64,000 nucleotides of DNA from a virus. Position numbers and translations under genes: made by a program. The notes under the pieces were generated by a model that did no database searches, was not told where the DNA came from, and worked only from the letters and a program-made list of their open reading frames with translations. The DNA is taken from positions 1-64,000 of the IMG/VR virus record IMGVR_UViG_3300022699_000224. One strand, 5' to 3'. How positions within the stretch are numbered: position 1 is the first letter of the stretch; every line of letters begins with the position of its first letter. Positions 15,287 through 23,520 of the stretch are shown here, piece by piece.

Positions 15287-15788
15287 GAATTCTATTGATA
15301 AACAATTAAAAAAGATAAAAAAATGGAGAAAAAATCATCCAGTATTATTTAAGTTGAAATTTATATATTATAAAATTAGTGATTTTATTTTAGGTATACC
15401 TTTAAATATTGAATCTTTTATTCAGAGAGGTAAAAGAGGGTTTTCTGATAGAGATACTTGGTGTTTATATAGTTATTTATCAGACGTTATATATAATAGT
15501 ATTAAGCATTTAAAGAAAAATATAAATGGTCATCCTTCTGATTTAACGGAAGGGCGATGGGTAGATATTTTAAATAATATTATATATACTTTTTTTATTG
15601 CTAAAAAGTTAGGTAGTAGCGTTTTTATAATTAAAGATAAGAAAGAGAGAAAAAAATGGGAGAAAGTATTTAAAGATTGTAATAAAAAATATAATGCTAA
15701 TGATAGATGCTTAACAGATAAAGAAATAAGAAAGTATATGAAAGGTTGGAAATTATTTATTAAATATTTTGAACATTTATGGGATTAA
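15279..15788 (+). CDS. Conserved phage hypothetical protein
   Basis: A 169-residue protein. The pattern FIQRGKRGFSDRDTWCLYSYLSDV followed by a GHPSDLTEGRWVDIL segment is familiar from many phage genomes as an uncharacterised family. It is helical, cytoplasmic and soluble. It is the last gene before the promoter at 15854. Confidence 0.6.
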   Translation: MNKNSIDKQLKKIKKWRKNHPVLFKLKFIYYKISDFILGIPLNIESFIQRGKRGFSDRDTWCLYSYLSDVIYNSIKHLKKNINGHPSDLTEGRWVDILNNIIYTFFIAKKLGSSVFIIKDKKERKKWEKVFKDCNKKYNANDRCLTDKEIRKYMKGWKLFIKYFEHLWD

Positions 15789-15853
15789 TTTAATTTTTTT
15801 TATAAGTTATTGATATAAAAGGAGTTATAAATTATATAAATGTTATTGAAACC

Positions 15854-15882
15854 TTGTGGTCAGATTATTAATATGTTATACT
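15854..15882 (+). promoter_or_regulatory. Sigma70-type promoter, paired with 6100-6128
   Basis: TTGTGG (15854-15859), 17-base spacer, TATACT (15877-15882) with TGT before it. The upstream block ATGTTATTGAAACCTTGT matches that of the promoter at 6100 at all but two positions. It drives the small ORF at 15903 and mgtC. Confidence 0.7.
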
Positions 15883-15902
15883 TATAGTAGAGAGAGGAAA
15901 GT

Positions 15903-16001
15903 ATGGTTTTAATCAATAAAACTTATCAGGAATTAGTAAGAAAATCATTTAAATTTTTATCATTAATAATTAAACCTTTTAATAGTTATGCAATTAATTA
16001 A
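15903..16001 (+). CDS. Small ORF upstream of mgtC
   Basis: ATG at 15903 follows AGAGGAAAGT. The 32-residue product is partly hydrophobic, and its 3' end overlaps the mgtC start by 14 bases. By position it may act as a leader controlling mgtC translation. The evidence is only the ribosome binding site and placement. Confidence 0.4.
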   Translation: MVLINKTYQELVRKSFKFLSLIIKPFNSYAIN

Positions 16002-16440
16002 TTTAGATTTGATTTTAAAACTCGGTTTAGCTTTATTATTTAGTTTCTTAATTGGTTATGAGAGAGAAAATCAAGATAAACCAGCAGGTTTAAGAGATAT
16101 TATGCTTGTAACATTAGGTTCTACACTTTTAACTTTAATTGCATATAAAATAGCTAGTCTAAATCCTAACAATGATTTAGGCAGAATAATATCCTATACT
16201 GTAGCAAGTATAGGATTTTTAGGTAGTGGGGTAATTATAAGAGATAAACATACAGTAGAGGGTATTACAACTGCTACATTATTATGGGTTATGGTATCTA
16301 TAGGTATTCTTTGTGGTTCAGGTGAATTATTTTTAGCAGGGGTTTCGTCTATAATTATTTATCTTATTCTTAAATTAAAATATTTTAGAGTTAAAATACA
16401 AATCATAAAAAACAAATGCCTAAACAAAACAGAAAAATAG
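15988..16440 (+). CDS. mgtC: MgtC/SapB-family membrane protein
   Basis: A 150-residue protein with four hydrophobic helices and the MgtC signature GYERENQDKPAGLRD near residues 24-38, then LVTLGSTL and SIGFLGSGVIIRD, TVEGITTATLLW. These match the N-terminal MgtC domain; the C-terminal ACT-like domain of Salmonella MgtC is absent. In pathogens MgtC lowers F1Fo-ATPase activity and helps survival at low magnesium. In a phage it could change host energetics. It has its own promoter, and the start overlaps the upstream small ORF. Confidence 0.9.
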   Translation: MQLINLDLILKLGLALLFSFLIGYERENQDKPAGLRDIMLVTLGSTLLTLIAYKIASLNPNNDLGRIISYTVASIGFLGSGVIIRDKHTVEGITTATLLWVMVSIGILCGSGELFLAGVSSIIIYLILKLKYFRVKIQIIKNKCLNKTEK

Positions 16441-16631
16441 AATTCATACCTAATCATGTTCCTATGAAATGTTGGGGATGTAGTGGAACAGGGATTATAA
16501 AAAAGAAAGGTAAGATATTGGAATGTTCTACTTGTGAGGGAACTGGTATATATATTGAAAAACATTATTATGCAATTCTTACACTAGAAAATGGTAAAAA
16601 AATATCTTTTGATGTTGATAGTATAAAATAA
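16416..16631 (+). CDS. DnaJ-type zinc-finger small protein
   Basis: A 71-residue protein with two CxxCxGxG knuckles (CWGCSGTG and CSTCEGTG), the DnaJ central zinc finger, and a short beta-strand end. It overlaps the mgtC 3' end by 25 bases. No J domain. A second copy of this knuckle is inserted in the MazG protein at 37843. Confidence 0.65.
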   Translation: MPKQNRKIEFIPNHVPMKCWGCSGTGIIKKKGKILECSTCEGTGIYIEKHYYAILTLENGKKISFDVDSIK

Positions 16632-16641
16632 AGAGGATAAA

Positions 16642-17235
16642 ATGATTCTAAAGAAATATGAAATACATAAAATTGTAAATATTATAAAAAATGAAGAATT
16701 AAAATATTTTGTAGAATATTTTTTAGAACATGATGTTCCAAAACAATTCTTTACTGCAAGTTCAAGTTCTACAGGAAGATACCATCCTCCAGAAGATAAT
16801 GGTAAAGGTGGAAGTTTAAGACATACTCTTAAAGCAATACAAGTAGGAATTGATTTATCATATCTTTATAATCTTAGTAATTATAATAAAGATATAATCA
16901 TTTCTGCACTCTTATTACATGATACTTTTAAAAATTGGAAAAATGGAATATGGGATAAATATACTAATTACGAACATGGCAAAATAGGCGCAGATAAAAT
17001 TAGACATAGAACTAAAGATATGTATTATTTTGTTTTGGGTAATCTTTTTTCTGTTAAAACTTATCGTCAACTTTTGAAAATAGCACATTTAGTTGAAATC
17101 CATATGGGAAGATGGGCTAAACCTAAAGCGTATTTAAATAGATTTAGGAAAAGACTAGAACAAATTGTAATAGAGGCAGATTATATTGCAAGTAGAAAAG
17201 GAATTTCATTTACAGTTGATAAAATAGTAGGATAA
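16642..17235 (+). CDS. HD-domain phosphohydrolase
   Basis: A 197-residue protein. H61 in GGSLRHTLKA, the HD doublet at 93-94 in ALLLHDTFKN, later histidines and a closing EADYIASR aspartate fit the metal-binding HD fold. HD proteins hydrolyse nucleotides or cyclic nucleotides. Lying directly before the primase-helicase it may be a dNTPase or nucleotidase. Confidence 0.75.
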   Translation: MILKKYEIHKIVNIIKNEELKYFVEYFLEHDVPKQFFTASSSSTGRYHPPEDNGKGGSLRHTLKAIQVGIDLSYLYNLSNYNKDIIISALLLHDTFKNWKNGIWDKYTNYEHGKIGADKIRHRTKDMYYFVLGNLFSVKTYRQLLKIAHLVEIHMGRWAKPKAYLNRFRKRLEQIVIEADYIASRKGISFTVDKIVG

Positions 17236-17242
17236 ATAAAAA

Positions 17243-20200
17243 ATGGAAAAACAAATAATATTAAGCAATTTAATTAAATATTTAAAATTAAAAGATATAC
17301 CTATTAAGAAATCTGGTAAAATAATTATGTTAGAATGTCCTTTATGTAATTCACAACCAAATTCTGCTAATGTAATTCCAAATACTAATATAATTAATTG
17401 TTTTAAATGTAAAAAGAAATATAACTTATTAGATATTGCTGATAAATTAGAAAAAGATTTTCCTAATAAAGAAAAAGACCAATTACATTTTTTAAAAAAA
17501 TTATTGAAAATTAACATAAAAACGGAAGTAGATATAGATAATATTAATCAATATTTAGATTTCTATGAAAAAAATCATTTTGATTTAGTGCCTATAATAG
17601 CAAATGGCAAAAGACCAATAGAAAAAAATTGGACTAATAAATCTCATAAAAATAGACAAGAGTGGCAAACTTGGATTGCTAATAATCATAATATAGGAGT
17701 TAAAACTGGTAAAATATCTAATATAACAGTAATAGATATAGATGCAATGCCTTCTGATATGAAAGATAAATGGTATAAGGGTAAATTAACTAAAGAAGAA
17801 AAAAAAGAAGCAATTAAAATTAGAGATACAAAAATAAAGATGATATTAGATGATTTAGAACATCCTGAAAATGACACTTTATATCAAACTAATTTAGGTG
17901 GTATGCATTTATTTTATAAATATATTTCTGAATTCCCCAAAACTAGTATTGATTATAAAGAAATTAAAATTGATGTAGAAAATGATGGCGGTCAGGTAGT
18001 GATATATCCATCTTCAGTTTTTAAAACTAATAGAATATTTAAATTGAATCCTATCAAAACAATGCCTAAAAAAATAAAAAAATTTTTTACAGATAAAATA
18101 ACTACTCCTAAGAAAACTCATAGTGAAGATATAAAAGAAGCAATAGAAACAGAAAATTTTCAAATAGACCCTTCTAAGTTCTTATTAAAGAATAATAATC
18201 TAGAAGGAGTCTGTAATAATGAGTTTATTAAATTAGGTGGTATTTTAAGAAAACGATTAAATTTGAAACAGACAGAATATGTTTTAAACATGCTTAATCA
18301 GCATATGTTAGAAAATCCTATGCAATCTAAAACTATTAGGTCTATGATGAGAGAATTAGATAAATATCAGTTATTTGATGAAGATGAATTAGCTAATAAA
18401 ATTCAAGAATATTTAAAAGACGTAGAAGAGGCTAGTAGAACGGAAATAGCACTAGCTGTTGTAGGAACTAATAGAGGAGAAGATAAAAAAAGAGTAGATA
18501 AAGTATTAAAACATTTAGTGAAAGAGAGTTATATTATTAAAAAAGGAAGAAGTTATTTAACAAGAAAAAAAGTAGAATGGAGAGAAGAATTAATTAATAT
18601 AGGAACTCCTATAGATTTCCAAATGCCTTATTTTAATGATGTAATGACTTTTAATTATGGTGATTTAGTATTAATCGGTTCTAAAAATGCACATGGAAAA
18701 ACTCATATAGCTATGAATATAGTTAAACAACTAGTAGACCAAAAGATTATTCCTTACTATTTATCTTTAGAGGGTGGATGTTTTGATGAGCAAACAGAAA
18801 TACTTACAGAGCAAGGGTGGAAATATTTTAAAGATTTAAATAGGAAAGAAAAAGTAATGACATTAAATCCAGATACTGAAGAAATAGAATATCAGAAACC
18901 TACAAAATATTTTGAATATAATTATGATGGGAACTTAATCAATATAAATACTAGATATTTGGATTTATTAATAACTCCTAACCATAAACAACCTAGTAGA
19001 GTGAGAACTACAGGAAAAATAAGATTATATAATGCTCTTGATTTACCATATCATAATCCAATTCCTAAAACTGGAAACTGGAAAGGAGAAAATCAAAAAT
19101 ATTTTATATTACCTGGAATTACCTGGAATAAATATCTTGGAAAACATAAAAAATATTATAAGATTAAAGAAAAAAGTTTAAAAATAAAGATGGAAGATTG
19201 GGTAAAATTTTTTGGATTATTTTTAGCAGAAGGCTCTGTCGAAAAATATAGAGTTTCTATCTCACAATTTAGAAACAATAAAAAATTTATAGAAGTAAAA
19301 AATATTATGGATAAATTTCCATTTAGTTATACATATTCAAATCATCAGTTTAGGATTATAGATAAAAGACTAGGCATCTTTCTTAAAAAATTTGGAAAAT
19401 CTAACGAAAAATATATCCCTGATGAGTTGAAAAAATTAAATCCTAAGCTATTGAGTGAATTTCTTTATGGATATTATTTGGGAGATGGCTGTTATAAGAA
19501 CAAAAGAAGGGAATTTTATACAGTATCAAAAAAATTAGCAGGGGATTTACAAGAGATTATAACAAAAACTTCCAATTTTGCTAATATAAGTGTAAGAAAA
19601 TGTAAAAATACTAAAATGACTATAAATGGAAAATCTTATACTAGAAAACATAATTTATATATTGTAAGTGAAATAACAACGGTTAAAGATGTATATGCTA
19701 AAAGACAGAATAGACGAAATGTTTATTATAAAGGAAAAATATATGATGTAGAAGTTCCTAAACACCATATACTTCTAGTTAGAAGAAATGGAAAAAATTG
19801 CTGGTCTGGAAATTCAAGATGGGCTAAAATTGCATTACAATTAGGATTAAAAGAGGGAGATTTTAAGTGGCATGAAACTTCTAATCCTCATGATGTAGAA
19901 TTAGAAAAAAATTCTGTTACTATAATAGATTGGTTATGTCCTAAAAATTATGCAGAAACAGATAAAATACTACAATCTTTAAATGATGAAGTAAGAGACA
20001 AAAATGGAATATTGATAGTATTTATGCAATTAAGAGATAATAACGAATGGTTAGCTAAAGATTTAGTTAAACAATTCCCATCTTTTGCTTGTAGATATAT
20101 TTATGATAATGAAAGTAGTGGCGAATATGGAAAATTTAAAATAGATAAAATAAGAGAAGCTAAAATCAGAATAAAATCTTATGAACTACCTGCTAGATAT

Positions 20201-20287
20201 AATTGGGAAACTAAAAAATTATCTAGAATAGATAAATCAAAAGATGAAGAAATAGATAATATAGAAGATGAGGTTTTAGATGAATAG
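17243..20287 (+). CDS. Primase-polymerase / replicative helicase, interrupted by an intein
   Basis: A 1014-residue precursor. An N-terminal zinc knuckle (C32, C35, C53, C56) is followed by an archaeo-eukaryotic primase/PrimPol domain. That domain has the DxD pair D165/D167 in VIDIDAM, NLGGMHLFYKY and NDGGQVVIYPSS. A linker leads to a RecA-like helicase core with Walker A GSKNAHGKT (479-487) and, after the intein, a Walker B-like TIIDWL and FMQLR. The intein occupies residues 513-857, leaving a mature protein of 669 residues. It would make primers and unwind DNA at the fork. The nuclease gene at 20280 overlaps its end. Confidence 0.85.
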   Translation: MEKQIILSNLIKYLKLKDIPIKKSGKIIMLECPLCNSQPNSANVIPNTNIINCFKCKKKYNLLDIADKLEKDFPNKEKDQLHFLKKLLKINIKTEVDIDNINQYLDFYEKNHFDLVPIIANGKRPIEKNWTNKSHKNRQEWQTWIANNHNIGVKTGKISNITVIDIDAMPSDMKDKWYKGKLTKEEKKEAIKIRDTKIKMILDDLEHPENDTLYQTNLGGMHLFYKYISEFPKTSIDYKEIKIDVENDGGQVVIYPSSVFKTNRIFKLNPIKTMPKKIKKFFTDKITTPKKTHSEDIKEAIETENFQIDPSKFLLKNNNLEGVCNNEFIKLGGILRKRLNLKQTEYVLNMLNQHMLENPMQSKTIRSMMRELDKYQLFDEDELANKIQEYLKDVEEASRTEIALAVVGTNRGEDKKRVDKVLKHLVKESYIIKKGRSYLTRKKVEWREELINIGTPIDFQMPYFNDVMTFNYGDLVLIGSKNAHGKTHIAMNIVKQLVDQKIIPYYLSLEGGCFDEQTEILTEQGWKYFKDLNRKEKVMTLNPDTEEIEYQKPTKYFEYNYDGNLININTRYLDLLITPNHKQPSRVRTTGKIRLYNALDLPYHNPIPKTGNWKGENQKYFILPGITWNKYLGKHKKYYKIKEKSLKIKMEDWVKFFGLFLAEGSVEKYRVSISQFRNNKKFIEVKNIMDKFPFSYTYSNHQFRIIDKRLGIFLKKFGKSNEKYIPDELKKLNPKLLSEFLYGYYLGDGCYKNKRREFYTVSKKLAGDLQEIITKTSNFANISVRKCKNTKMTINGKSYTRKHNLYIVSEITTVKDVYAKRQNRRNVYYKGKIYDVEVPKHHILLVRRNGKNCWSGNSRWAKIALQLGLKEGDFKWHETSNPHDVELEKNSVTIIDWLCPKNYAETDKILQSLNDEVRDKNGILIVFMQLRDNNEWLAKDLVKQFPSFACRYIYDNESSGEYGKFKIDKIREAKIRIKSYELPARYNWETKKLSRIDKSKDEEIDNIEDEVLDE
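18779..19813 (+). mobile_element. Intein with LAGLIDADG homing endonuclease in the primase-helicase
   Basis: 345 residues from C513 to N857 of the host protein, followed by Ser +1. Block A is CFDEQTEILTEQGWKYFKDL, block B is TPNHKQ, and the endonuclease motifs are FFGLFLAEGSV and LYGYYLGDGCY. Block F is YDVEVPKHHILLV, and the C-terminal splice junction reads GN-S. The penultimate residue is Gly instead of the usual His. It sits in the ATPase core, shortly after Walker A, a typical conserved insertion point. Confidence 0.9.
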
Positions 20288-20555
20288 AAAAAAAGGAAAT
20301 AAATTTGAAGATAAATTTATTAAAACTCTTAATAGCGGTGCATTTTATTTTGATAAAGCAGATGCAAGAAATGCAGAGTTTTTAGTAGAAATTAAAGGCA
20401 CTAATAAAAAAAGTTATCGTATTGATACTAAGAAATTACAGAAAATTTGGAATGATGCATTTGATGCACAGAAGTTACCTATTTTCGGGATAGTAATAGA
20501 AAATAATGGAATAAGATGGTTATTAAATATTCAATTAAAAAGAGAGGTTATTTAA
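20280..20555 (+). CDS. Putative PD-(D/E)XK-type nuclease / resolvase-like
   Basis: A 91-residue protein overlapping the primase-helicase by 8 bases. FEDKF near the N terminus, then DARNAEFLVEIKGT, give the acidic residues and E-x-K of a minimal PD-(D/E)XK nuclease, like small phage Holliday-junction or VRR-type nucleases. KSYRIDTKKL and a helical end follow. The catalytic set is inferred by eye. Confidence 0.55.
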   Translation: MNRKKGNKFEDKFIKTLNSGAFYFDKADARNAEFLVEIKGTNKKSYRIDTKKLQKIWNDAFDAQKLPIFGIVIENNGIRWLLNIQLKREVI

Positions 20556-21584
20556 ATGAGGAGAAAAAAGTTTAATAAAAAATTATTTATGGAATTATAT
20601 AATTCTGGTAAATCAGATTATGAAATTTCTCAATTATTAGGTATAGGAGAAAGAACTGTATCTCGTCATGGACAAAGATTAAGAAAACAAGGAAAAATTA
20701 AACCTAGAAAAGATTTGCAAATAGAAGAAAAATTAAGTATAAAAAATTTAAAAGACGTAAATGTAAATGATGTTCTTAAAAATGCTAAAGCAACTTGGAA
20801 AATACCTCAAGGCAGAACTGCTAAAAAAGCAAATAAAAACTTTAAAATTTATTTATATATTGCAGACCATCATGTTCCAGAATATAATATTCCAGCCAAT
20901 AAAGCTATTTTTAAATTGATGCAAGATATAAAATTTGACGGTTTTCGTATTGTAGGAGATTTTATGGATATGTCTCCTATTAGTCATTGGAATGAGCATA
21001 AAAGAAAAACATTAGAAACTCAAAGATTAAAAAAAGATTATACAGTTGGTAACGTTTTATTGGATGAATATGATAAAAGATTGCCTAAGAATTGCGATAA
21101 AGCATATTTTTGGGGTAATCATGAAGATTGGTATAATCAGCTTTTAGAAAAATTACCTGTATTAGAGGGTTTATTGAACCCTACAGAAGAATTACATCTT
21201 ATTAAAAGAGGTTATAAAACATATGAAAATATAAATCATATCGAGAGAATAGGTAGATTATCAGTATGCCATGGGATGTATTCTACTATTTATGCAGTTA
21301 GAAAACATATACAAGAATTTAAAACTAATGTATTGTTTTTTCATACTCATAGAATAGGGTCTAGGTCTGAAAGTTCACCTGCAAAAGAAATATCTATTAT
21401 AGGTTATAATGGCGGTTGTTTATGTAATAAAAATCCTGATTATCGTAAAAACAGACCTAGTAAATGGTCGCATGGATTTGCAGTTGTTTATTATATGTCA
21501 AATGGATATTTTTATGTAGATAATGTAAGAATAATTAAAGGTAAATTTATTTATAATAATAAGTTATATGATGGTAATGAATAA
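20556..21584 (+). CDS. Helix-turn-helix plus metallophosphoesterase protein
   Basis: A 342-residue protein. Residues 1-50 hold a helix-turn-helix (SDYEISQLLGIGERTVSRHG). The rest is a calcineurin-like phosphoesterase: ADHHVP (D-x-H), GDFMDM, WGNHEDW (GNHE), SVCHG and FFHTHR supply the metal ligands in family order. I recall this combination in phages, usually unannotated. The nuclease or nucleotidase substrate is unknown. Confidence 0.75.
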   Translation: MRRKKFNKKLFMELYNSGKSDYEISQLLGIGERTVSRHGQRLRKQGKIKPRKDLQIEEKLSIKNLKDVNVNDVLKNAKATWKIPQGRTAKKANKNFKIYLYIADHHVPEYNIPANKAIFKLMQDIKFDGFRIVGDFMDMSPISHWNEHKRKTLETQRLKKDYTVGNVLLDEYDKRLPKNCDKAYFWGNHEDWYNQLLEKLPVLEGLLNPTEELHLIKRGYKTYENINHIERIGRLSVCHGMYSTIYAVRKHIQEFKTNVLFFHTHRIGSRSESSPAKEISIIGYNGGCLCNKNPDYRKNRPSKWSHGFAVVYYMSNGYFYVDNVRIIKGKFIYNNKLYDGNE

Positions 21585-21593
21585 TACACCCTT

Positions 21594-21621
21594 AATAATA
21601 AGTATAATTATACTTATTATT
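21594..21621. terminator. Perfect 28-base AT palindrome, terminator or operator
   Basis: Two 14-base arms form a perfect inverted repeat centred on TAATTA, followed by TTTG. It lies in the 63-base gap after the phosphoesterase gene. 18 of its bases recur exactly at 5913-5930. It could be a weak bidirectional terminator or a binding site for a dimeric regulator. Confidence 0.4.
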
Positions 21622-21647
21622 TTGATATTAATTACATTGGATATTAT

Positions 21648-21893
21648 ATGATAGCAGAAATTACTAAAATAAAAAAGAAACCATCAAGATATGGCGGTTA
21701 TTTCTATTACGTATTTTTTAAAAGTAATAAGGGTAAAAGTTATTATTCTTGTCTTTATCCTAAAATGCGAAATTTTATAAGATGGCGTAAAGTTTTAAAA
21801 GTAGGAACATTACTTAAAAATTTACATTTAGTAAGAGGTCATAAAAATATCATAGATGCAGATAGTAAATTTAAGGTTATAAATAATGACTAA
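21648..21893 (+). CDS. Small conserved phage hypothetical protein
   Basis: An 81-residue basic beta-rich protein (RYGGYFYYVFFKSNKGKSYY, then VGTLLKNLHLV), possibly OB-like. Its ATG has no clear ribosome binding site and follows the palindrome at 21594-21621, so expression may be regulated there. Function unknown. Confidence 0.5.
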   Translation: MIAEITKIKKKPSRYGGYFYYVFFKSNKGKSYYSCLYPKMRNFIRWRKVLKVGTLLKNLHLVRGHKNIIDADSKFKVINND

Positions 21894-22014
21894 AGAACAT
21901 ATATTAAAAAAAGTAATAGAGATATATAATAATAAAACAAGACCTTTAGGTCGTTATGCAGATTATAAAAATTTAAGAACGAATTTTGCAAAAGTTTTTT
22001 TGGAGAAAAATTAA
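21886..22014 (+). CDS. Small hypothetical protein
   Basis: A 42-residue charged protein starting inside the 3' end of the previous gene. Its TAA overlaps the ATG of the interrupted frame at 22014. No motif. Confidence 0.4.
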   Translation: MTKEHILKKVIEIYNNKTRPLGRYADYKNLRTNFAKVFLEKN

Positions 22015-22136
22015 TGCAAATAAAACCTACACCAGGTGGTATTGATTATATTCCTAAATGACAATATCATATTAAACAAATGGTAGTAGAAAAAGAACCT
22101 TTAAAATATTTGGAGGATATTTTAGATGAAAAATAA
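22014..22136 (+). pseudogene. Small reading frame interrupted by an in-frame TGA
   Basis: ATG at 22014 opens 15 codons ending IDYIPK, then TGA. The frame then continues for 24 more codons (beginning QYHIKQMVVEKEPLKYLED) to TAA at 22134, overlapping the next gene in the usual way. Reading TGA as tryptophan gives a continuous 40-residue protein with plausible coding character. TGA is a normal stop elsewhere in the window, so a recent TGG-to-TGA nonsense change is the simplest reading. Confidence 0.4.
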
Positions 22137-22410
22137 AGATAATAAAGTTAGATATTATGTAACAGGTAATGTAAAATGTCCTAGATGTAATATTTCCATC
22201 CCTGCTAATACTTGGCATACTTGTCATAAAGTTAAGATAGGAAGAAAGAATAAAATACTAAAAGAGATAAATGGATATATTTATAAAAAAGATTTAAATA
22301 ATAAAAATGCTCTTACTGTTATGCCTATTGTTTATACTTCTGTGCCTAAAGAAATGAAAAATAAATTTCATGAAGTTAAAATTATTATTAAAGAAATTGA
22401 AAAAAAGTGA
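22126..22410 (+). CDS. Zinc-knuckle hypothetical protein
   Basis: A 94-residue protein with CPRCNISIP and WHTCH (CxxC plus H-x2-C-H), a probable zinc site, then a basic, beta-rich remainder. TTGGAGG precedes the ATG. Unknown function. Confidence 0.5.
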   Translation: MKNKDNKVRYYVTGNVKCPRCNISIPANTWHTCHKVKIGRKNKILKEINGYIYKKDLNNKNALTVMPIVYTSVPKEMKNKFHEVKIIIKEIEKK

Positions 22411-22426
22411 GAGAAAAAAAATATAA

Positions 22427-23011
22427 ATGAATAAATATATTAAAAAAATTAAAATTAATACAGTAGAAGATTTTTTAGGAAAATCTTTAAAATTTAATAA
22501 AATCGTTATAGGATTTGATGTGGCTCAACATATTACAGGTATAGCAATTATAAGAACTACTAATAATTATTTTATATTAGAAAAAATAAATAAAATAGAA
22601 ACTCCTAAGTTACCTAAGAAAGCTACGTCAAGACAAGTGTTAGATAATATTGATTTATTTATTTCTCAATTAGATGAATTCAAAAACGAAATAAGCAAAA
22701 ATTATAAATTAGATATTAATAGAATTGAAGATTGTTTTTTTGGTAAAAATGTTAGAACTTTAAAATCATTAGCACGAGCTAGTGTATTAGTTTATGATAG
22801 ATTTAGGAATATATCTACCGATATTGATTTTATCTTACCTAATTCTGCTAGAAGTAAAATTAATTATAAAAAGAGTAAAAAGAAGTTATCAGGAATATAT
22901 TTAAAAAAAGATATTTTAAATTATATTAATACTGCATTAGATACAAAATTAAAAGATTATGATATTGCAGACGGAATTGTATTAGCACTTTCTGGATTAG
23001 TGGAGGAATAA
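22427..23011 (+). CDS. RuvC-like Holliday junction resolvase
   Basis: A 194-residue RNase H-fold nuclease. GFDVAQHITGIAII (about 26-39) carries the first aspartate, IEDCFFGKNVRTLKSLARAS the catalytic glutamate and helix, LPNSARSKI the next strand, and DYDIADGIVLAL the C-terminal aspartates. The pattern is that of RuvC and of phage RuvC-like resolvases. With the RuvB-like motor at 2186 it would process recombination junctions or branched DNA before packaging. Confidence 0.75.
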   Translation: MNKYIKKIKINTVEDFLGKSLKFNKIVIGFDVAQHITGIAIIRTTNNYFILEKINKIETPKLPKKATSRQVLDNIDLFISQLDEFKNEISKNYKLDINRIEDCFFGKNVRTLKSLARASVLVYDRFRNISTDIDFILPNSARSKINYKKSKKKLSGIYLKKDILNYINTALDTKLKDYDIADGIVLALSGLVEE

Positions 23012-23012
23012 T

Positions 23013-23270
23013 ATGTTTATTTGTGATAAATGTAAAAAAAGTAGTAATCCTAAAGAAAAACAAAATAAAGTTACAATTAAAACACGTGAAAAATATTATC
23101 ATTACTATAAAGTAAAATATAAAGATTTTCGTAGATTTAAAATAATTATAACTGAAAATAAACACTTTGCTAAAGATAAAGATAATAAAATTTTAAAAGA
23201 ATGGAAATCAAATGGAAAAGAAATAATAAAAGAAATAAATTTATGTAATAAATGTTATAATAAGGAATAA
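23013..23270 (+). CDS. Zinc-binding hypothetical protein
   Basis: An 85-residue protein with CDKCKKSS at residues 4-11 and CNKCYNKE at the C terminus, two CxxC knuckles around a basic beta-rich middle. The start is one base after the RuvC-like stop. Function unknown. Confidence 0.5.
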   Translation: MFICDKCKKSSNPKEKQNKVTIKTREKYYHYYKVKYKDFRRFKIIITENKHFAKDKDNKILKEWKSNGKEIIKEINLCNKCYNKE

Positions 23271-23283
23271 TTATTAGATAAAA

Positions 23284-23520
23284 ATGCTTACATATTTAAT
23301 CCCTAAAAATTGTCAAATAGTAAAACATGAATGTCCTATTTATCATGAAAAAGATTATTTATTGCAAAATTTATATTCATTAGATTTAGAAATGAAAATA
23401 GTAGAGGTAACTGTTAATAGCATTAGTTTAACTGAAGATGGAGAAATTATCAAATATAGTGTTTGTCCAAGATGCGAAACTAAATTTATTAGAAAATTAG
23501 GAGAAAAAATAAATGTCTAA
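23284..23520 (+). CDS. Zinc-ribbon hypothetical protein
   Basis: A 78-residue protein with an early Cys/His pair (VKHECPIYH) and a C-terminal CPRCETKF knuckle. It overlaps the recA start by 8 bases. Function unknown. Confidence 0.5.
   Translation: MLTYLIPKNCQIVKHECPIYHEKDYLLQNLYSLDLEMKIVEVTVNSISLTEDGEIIKYSVCPRCETKFIRKLGEKINV

Noticed and set aside
21610-21648. Promoter TTGATA-17-TATATG before the 21648 gene
   Set aside because: The -10 would overlap the start codon, leaving no room for a leader or ribosome binding site.
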